From positions 868,001 to 932,000 of the forward strand of contig NC_009044.1 of NCBI RefSeq assembly GCF_000209165.1: a stretch of DNA of 64,000 bases. Direction: 5' to 3'. Positions 59,585-64,000 of the stretch are shown in pieces. The stretch's first letter is position 1. Each line of letters begins with the position of its first letter. The position numbers and the translations under genes are program-made. Source of the DNA: Scheffersomyces stipitis CBS 6054. Its lineage: Eukaryota > Ascomycota > Pichiomycetes > Serinales > Debaryomycetaceae. Under the pieces are notes generated by a model that saw only the letters and a list, made by a program, of their open reading frames with translations, was not told where the DNA came from and did not search any database.

Positions 59585-60736
59585 ATGCCAGGATTCTCCA
59601 CCAACTTGATCCACGGAGCTAACCACCTAAACAGGGTGCCGGATGTCGCTCCACCTATTAACGTTTCCACAACTTTCAGATACGACAATGATCCTGAAAA
59701 ATTGGTCAAATTGGCCGATAAGGAGCTATTCGATATTTTGGGAACTCCTTATTACTCCAGGCTCTCTCACCCAAATTCAGAACAGGTAGAAGCTTCTGTT
59801 GCTTCTATTACTGGAGGATATGTAGTTGCCTATTCCTCGGGACTTGGAGCTTTCTATGCTTCTTTGACCCATTTCAATCCAAAGGTCTTAGCTATTGGAA
59901 AAGGCTACCATGGCTGTCACGGTATTGCTAATATATGGACTCGTAACTACGGACTCAAACAAATCGACTTGGATGATGATTTCAGCCAATTGGGAAAAGG
60001 GGATGTAGTTCATTTGGAAACCCCAGTAAATCCCGAAGGTGTCAACTTCAACATACAGTATTACGCCGATAAGGCTCATGCCAGAGGTGCTTACTTGGTA
60101 GTAGATGCCACTTTCGCACCTCCTCCCCTTCAAGATCCATTTGATTTTGGTGCTGACTTAGTTATGCACTCAGCTACTAAGTTTTTTGGGGGACACAGCG
60201 ATTTGTTGGCTGGATTTTTGATTACAAAGTCCAAGGAAGTCAGAGACAAGTTGGTCTACGACAGATTGCTTCTTGGAACCAATATCGCCAACTTGGAAAG
60301 TTGGATGTTACTCAGAAGTATCCGTACCTTGGAGTTGAGAGTGTTGAAACAATCGGAGAATGCAACAAAGTTGGTGAAATTCTTGGTGGATAACCAAGAC
60401 AAATTCCCTGATTTGGTTAAAGTGTACCACGGTTCACTTCAGAAGGACGATTATATCAAAAAGCAGATGCCTAGGGGTCACTCCCCCGTGTTTTCTATCG
60501 AAGTTTCCTCCGAACAATTCGCCAAAAGCTTGCCATCTAAGTTGAAGTATTTCCATCATGCTACTTCGTTAGGTGGGGTAGAAAGTTTGATCGAATGGAG
60601 AGCCATGAGCGACGACAAGGTATCAGTCACGTTATTGAGAGTTAGTATCGGTATTGAGAATGTCGAAGACTTGATGGAAGATTTTGCAGCCGCTTTTGGC
60701 GTACCCGACTTAAGTAAGTTGTCTATAGATGCTTGA
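59585..60736 (+). CDS. Cys/Met-metabolism PLP enzyme, YHR112C-like
   Basis: 383 residues from ATG at 59585 (yeast YHR112C is 378). Fold-type I PLP enzyme of the cystathionine synthase/lyase group. 'APPINVSTTFRYDN', 'YYSRLSHPNSEQVEASVASI' and 'AYSSGLGAFYAS' carry phosphate- and ring-binding residues. 'ETPVNPEG' and 'VVDATFAPPPLQDPFDFGADLVMHSATKFFGGHSD' give the cofactor Asp and the Schiff-base Lys (about 199). 'TLLRVSIGIENVEDLMEDF' closes the family pattern. The exact reaction of YHR112C proteins is not established; gamma-synthase or beta-lyase activity is inferred. Cytosolic. A Met31/32-like CTGTGG lies upstream, fitting sulphur metabolism. Confidence 0.87.
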   Translation: MPGFSTNLIHGANHLNRVPDVAPPINVSTTFRYDNDPEKLVKLADKELFDILGTPYYSRLSHPNSEQVEASVASITGGYVVAYSSGLGAFYASLTHFNPKVLAIGKGYHGCHGIANIWTRNYGLKQIDLDDDFSQLGKGDVVHLETPVNPEGVNFNIQYYADKAHARGAYLVVDATFAPPPLQDPFDFGADLVMHSATKFFGGHSDLLAGFLITKSKEVRDKLVYDRLLLGTNIANLESWMLLRSIRTLELRVLKQSENATKLVKFLVDNQDKFPDLVKVYHGSLQKDDYIKKQMPRGHSPVFSIEVSSEQFAKSLPSKLKYFHHATSLGGVESLIEWRAMSDDKVSVTLLRVSIGIENVEDLMEDFAAAFGVPDLSKLSIDA

Positions 60737-61219
60737 TATTTTTTAAATTATTTTTCATTGGAATACACCAAATCGTTAGAATGTACATTATTAGAGAGTA
60801 CATATTTCAGTGTCACCAAATATTGCTATTGAAATAATTCTGCGAGCTCAACTGTTCTTTGGATATTCGGAAGCTCCGCGGTTAACAAATACATTTGTAA
60901 AGCAATCAATATTTGTGATATGGAGCTCACATTTGAAACCCTCAACATTCGTTCTCTGGTACACGTATCCATGAAATCTGCTTGCAATTGAACATTCTCT
61001 CCGATCTATGACATAGAGTAGTTTTTCATTTCTTGATTGAAACTAGCTTTAGGCTTCCATTTACGTCAAAAATTTCTTTTTATGCTGCACCGAAAAAAAA
61101 TATGATAAGTCGATGAGTTTTCACATTTTTTCAACTTTAGAAAACCATATAAAGGAAGCTATTTTTTGCGACTCCTAACCTTTTTGCCAAGACCATACAA
61201 ACGAAGGTAATCAGCAAAA
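60737..61219. other. Intergenic region YHR112C-like to AAH1
   Basis: 483 bp, AT-rich, AAH1 promoter; no other gene or element confidently seen. Confidence 0.5.
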
Positions 61220-62287
61220 ATGGCCAAATACGAATGCAACGAGCACATGGAAAACTTCTTGAGGGAATTGCCCAAATGTGAACATCATGTTCACTTGGAA
61301 GGTACCTTGGAGCCCTCTTTGTTGTTCAACTTGGCTAAGAGAAACAATATTACCTTGCCATCTCACTTCCCACCTTCGGTTGAAGCTTGTGCTGTCAGAT
61401 ACAACAACTTTGCTGATTTGCAAGACTTTTTGGACCATTACTATATCGGTATGAGTGTTCTCATCACTGAGAACGACTTCTACGATTTGGCCATGGAATA
61501 CTTCAAGAAAGCACATTCCGATGGTTGTTTGCATTCGGAAGTGTTCTTTGATCCTCAGGGTCATGTTGAAAGAGGTATTCACATCGATACTGTAGTTGAA
61601 GGATTCGACCGCGCTTGTAAGAAAGCTAACGAATTGTTCGGCACTACCAACAAGCTCATTATGTGTTTATTAAGACACTTGCCAGCTGAATCTGGTTTGA
61701 AGACCATTGATGATGCTCACAAGCACTTCGAATCTGGTGTGATCCATGGTATGGGGTTGGACTCCAGTGAGAAGCCATTTCCACCACACTTGTTCACCGA
61801 ATGTTACAAGACTTTGAAGGACAGATTCCCCCAAGTTGGCTTAACTGCCCACGCTGGTGAGGAAGGTGACCACACATTTGTGTCCAATTCGCTTGACTTG
61901 TTGACTGTTTCCAGAATTGATCATGGTGTGAACTCTCAGCACGATGAGCAATTGATGACCAGATTGGCTCAGAACCAGACTATGTTGTCCTTGTGTCCAT
62001 TGTCCAACGTCAAATTGCAAGTTGTGAAGGATGTCAGTGAATTGCCAATCGACACGTTCTTCAACAAGAATGTTCCATTTTCGATCAACTCTGATGATCC
62101 TGCTTACTTCGGTGGTTACATCTTGGACAACTACCGTGCCGTTCATACCCGTTTCGGCTTCTCGACCGAACAATGGCGTCAAATTGCCTTGAACGGTATC
62201 AACGGGTCCTGGTGTGATGAAGATAGAAAGACGGAACTCAGACAATTGGTCCACTCTATCCACAACAAGTACAAGGACTTGATCTAG
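61220..62287 (+). CDS. AAH1: Adenine deaminase Aah1
   Basis: 355 residues, ATG at 61220 (yeast Aah1 is 347). Zinc amidohydrolase that converts adenine to hypoxanthine in purine salvage. The metal and catalytic motifs are complete: HVH (residues 23-25) in 'CEHHVHLEGTLEPSLL', 'FFDPQGH' typical of the adenine rather than adenosine branch, 'TAHAGEEG' (about 210-217), 'RIDHGVNS', 'CPLSNVKLQVV' and 'INSDDPAYFGG' (about 289-299). Cytosolic and nuclear. Codon use is strongly biased (TTG for Leu, no CTG noticed), suggesting high expression. Confidence 0.96.
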   Translation: MAKYECNEHMENFLRELPKCEHHVHLEGTLEPSLLFNLAKRNNITLPSHFPPSVEACAVRYNNFADLQDFLDHYYIGMSVLITENDFYDLAMEYFKKAHSDGCLHSEVFFDPQGHVERGIHIDTVVEGFDRACKKANELFGTTNKLIMCLLRHLPAESGLKTIDDAHKHFESGVIHGMGLDSSEKPFPPHLFTECYKTLKDRFPQVGLTAHAGEEGDHTFVSNSLDLLTVSRIDHGVNSQHDEQLMTRLAQNQTMLSLCPLSNVKLQVVKDVSELPIDTFFNKNVPFSINSDDPAYFGGYILDNYRAVHTRFGFSTEQWRQIALNGINGSWCDEDRKTELRQLVHSIHNKYKDLI

Positions 62288-62515
62288 GGTCACAACACCC
62301 CCTTTGCATTATTATTCAACATACATAATAGACATAGCATATTCATTTCGATAGGCACCTTATAGATTATTCAACTAATAAATTCTTAATTTACAAACAA
62401 AGTCATTCGTATATTAAACCCATGTAGACCTAATGATTTTAAAATGATATATAGAAGCCATGAAAATCAACCAAAAATGTGTATGTAACCCGAACTGAAA
62501 ACTAAAATTACAATG

Positions 62516-64000
62516 TCATGCCAAACTGATGGTGTTTGCTTTCCCTTTGATCATATCCTTCCATCTATTACTCAAACAATTCAAGTCCTTTTCTTTCCAC
62601 ACTGTCTCCACCACCTGTCTTGCAATCTTCACACTTGCCAATTCTCTAATTCTTTCCATTTCGATCAACCTGCTTAGAACAAACCACCGTTCTTCTTCGT
62701 TTTCAACTGAAACGATGCCGATGATGAACAATGTCCATAACAACGACATCGACACAGATGGTAACGTCTGGATCAAGCCCATAATCTTCTTGGTCACCTG
62801 CTTGATTGCTTTTAGTCTATCGGTGTACCTCTTAGGATACTTGACTCCTAGCACTGCATCATTGTCATTGTCTGGCTTGTTGTGATTTAAGTGAAGGTAT
62901 TCCAAGTCTATACGAGCAAACAAGTAGATTAACGTTGTCAACCGTTTGATTTCTGAGATTTTTATGATGTTATCGTGGCTCTCGTCATCCAACTCACTGA
63001 TCTTCAAGTACTGGTTTAAATTGGTCAACTTAGATTCCAAGCGATCTCGCAGCTCCAAGATATGAGCCTGAATTTCCATGAACCCCTTGGAATTTCTATC
63101 CTTGGACTCAAAACTTTCGTAAGTTTCTCCTAGCTTGGAAATCTGATTTATGATGGAAATGAGATGAGGAGAGCATCCAAGAACTAAGTCTATACGTTCA
63201 TCACTATCATTCTTGAGCCCGTCCAAGAACTCGTCGTCAGAAATTATCATGTTCTGGAACCAGGCAGTTTCACCCATGACCTCGTGGGTGACAAAGTACC
63301 GAATAAAGAACTTGGCAACAGGAGTGATGTTGGATCTGATAGAGGATACTTTCAAGAACTCTTTGGCTCCATTCAAATGGATTAACCACGAGGCTCCACA
63401 GCTGGATGAGATATCGGCGAAACAGAGCATCAACACGGTGGCTAAAACCTCGTCCCAGTTGTTGGACTTTTCCATCTGTTTTTCTTTGATAAGCAAAGGA
63501 AGCGCTTTAAGCACTTCAGAAGTGTAATTTTCAGACAAAGTATCAAACTTCGAGTTGCCCAACAACGACAACTGCCTCGAGGCCACAGAAACCAACGTCT
63601 TGTAGACTATAGGCGATCGCTGTGCTAAGGGAACGACCAAGTATAAGTACGGATTCAAATCAGGATTTATCTGCGTTACTGGTGCTGGAATCATGCCGCT
63701 GGCACCGTTGCTTTTCTTGGGATAGCAAACGCAGCCGGGACAGATGCCATTGACGAAGTAGTTGAAGATCTCCAGCTCCAATTTGATATTGTCTTTGTAG
63801 AACTCGTCATTAAAGAAGTTGAAAGTAGACGTAAAAGTTCTGCAAAAGAAGTGATCGAGATTGAACGAAAATTCTATAGGGTTATGCAGATTGTTGCTGT
63901 GGTTAGAACCGTAAGGGTTCCCTATGATTAGTGAGGTGGAAGATGAAGAGCTAGGGGATTCAAACATTTGATCATAGCCATGGGCATGTTCTGCTAAGTC
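62516..64000 (-). CDS. Fungal-specific transcription factor (Fungal_trans_2 type), N-terminus beyond the window
   Basis: The minus-strand frame is open from the stop at 62516 to the window edge. An internal ATG lies at 63967, but 11 further in-frame codons continue without a stop, so the true start and probably the Zn2Cys6 DNA-binding domain are outside. Visible are a Ser-rich linker, then a helical middle region ('VPLAQRSPIVYKTLVSVASRQLSLLG', 'WDEVLATVLMLCFADISSS', 'SWLIHLNGAKEFL') typical of the middle homology region of Ume6/Arg81/Uga3-like zinc-cluster factors. The C-terminal helix 'VETVWKEKDLNCLSNRWKDMI' follows. CxxCxC (GICPGCVCYP) near the start is not a Zn2Cys6 cluster. The target pathway is unknown. 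Confidence 0.7.
   Translation of the reverse strand, partial: DLAEHAHGYDQMFESPSSSSSTSLIIGNPYGSNHSNNLHNPIEFSFNLDHFFCRTFTSTFNFFNDEFYKDNIKLELEIFNYFVNGICPGCVCYPKKSNGASGMIPAPVTQINPDLNPYLYLVVPLAQRSPIVYKTLVSVASRQLSLLGNSKFDTLSENYTSEVLKALPLLIKEKQMEKSNNWDEVLATVLMLCFADISSSCGASWLIHLNGAKEFLKVSSIRSNITPVAKFFIRYFVTHEVMGETAWFQNMIISDDEFLDGLKNDSDERIDLVLGCSPHLISIINQISKLGETYESFESKDRNSKGFMEIQAHILELRDRLESKLTNLNQYLKISELDDESHDNIIKISEIKRLTTLIYLFARIDLEYLHLNHNKPDNDNDAVLGVKYPKRYTDRLKAIKQVTKKIMGLIQTLPSVSMSLLWTLFIIGIVSVENEEERWFVLSRLIEMERIRELASVKIARQVVETVWKEKDLNCLSNRWKDMIKGKANTISLA

Overview
The window looks like a nuclear chromosome segment of a budding yeast, most probably of the CUG-Ser1 ('CTG') clade (Scheffersomyces/Debaryomyces/Candida relatives). 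The support is a set of compact, mostly intronless genes with fungal products: a CDR-type ABC pump, a CaMDR1-like MFS pump whose C-terminus closely resembles the Candida protein, a class I chitin synthase, an intron-split beta-tubulin gene with GTATGT...CTAAC...AG signals, and yeast-type tRNAs. CTG codons were nearly absent from the stretches of the MDR1-like and chitin synthase genes I scanned. If CUG means Ser here, a few residues in standard-code translations change. I did not prove the species.

Layout, left to right. 1-2639 is the 5' two thirds of a CDR-type ABC transporter (minus, cut by the left edge), then a long spacer with a tandem tRNA-Asp/tRNA-Gly pair. 5.3-10.8 kb holds an RSN1/CSC1-family membrane protein facing a Rad4/XPC-family repair gene with one base between their stop codons, then RNase H2 subunit C. 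11.6-17.2 kb holds a VBA-type MFS transporter, a THI74-like DMT transporter and a 2-oxoglutarate/Fe(II) oxygenase. 17.6-21.8 kb holds TRM5 and RRP4 on a divergent promoter carrying RRPE and PAC motifs, then a p24 cargo receptor. 21.8-24.8 kb is a 3-kb gene-poor stretch with a GC-rich island that may encode a structured RNA.

24.8-35.7 kb holds MRF1, a TMA17/ADC17-like proteasome chaperone, OMS1, RPN6, NUP84 and ATG20. 36-45.9 kb holds a DUF3445 protein, TUB2, a cytochrome-b5-reductase-like enzyme, a pyridoxal-reductase-like aldo-keto reductase and an unrecognised polytopic membrane protein. 46-50 kb holds PEF1 and the MDR1-like drug pump. 52-54 kb is a PNGase A-like membrane glycoprotein; the two long spacers around it share diverged non-coding sequence. 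55.9-64 kb holds a class I chitin synthase, a YHR112C-like Cys/Met-metabolism PLP enzyme, AAH1 adenine deaminase, and a fungal transcription factor cut by the right edge.

Functionally this is ordinary housekeeping plus two drug-efflux loci. I found no phage, CRISPR, intact transposon or gene cluster. The items most worth a second look are non-coding: the shared segments and a recurrent CACGTG + ATGCACTC motif around 50.9-55.1 kb, the GC-rich island at 22.6-23.0 kb, and the tRNA pair. Many open frames begin at TTG or GTG. For those I moved the start to an in-frame ATG, normally the first, and say so.
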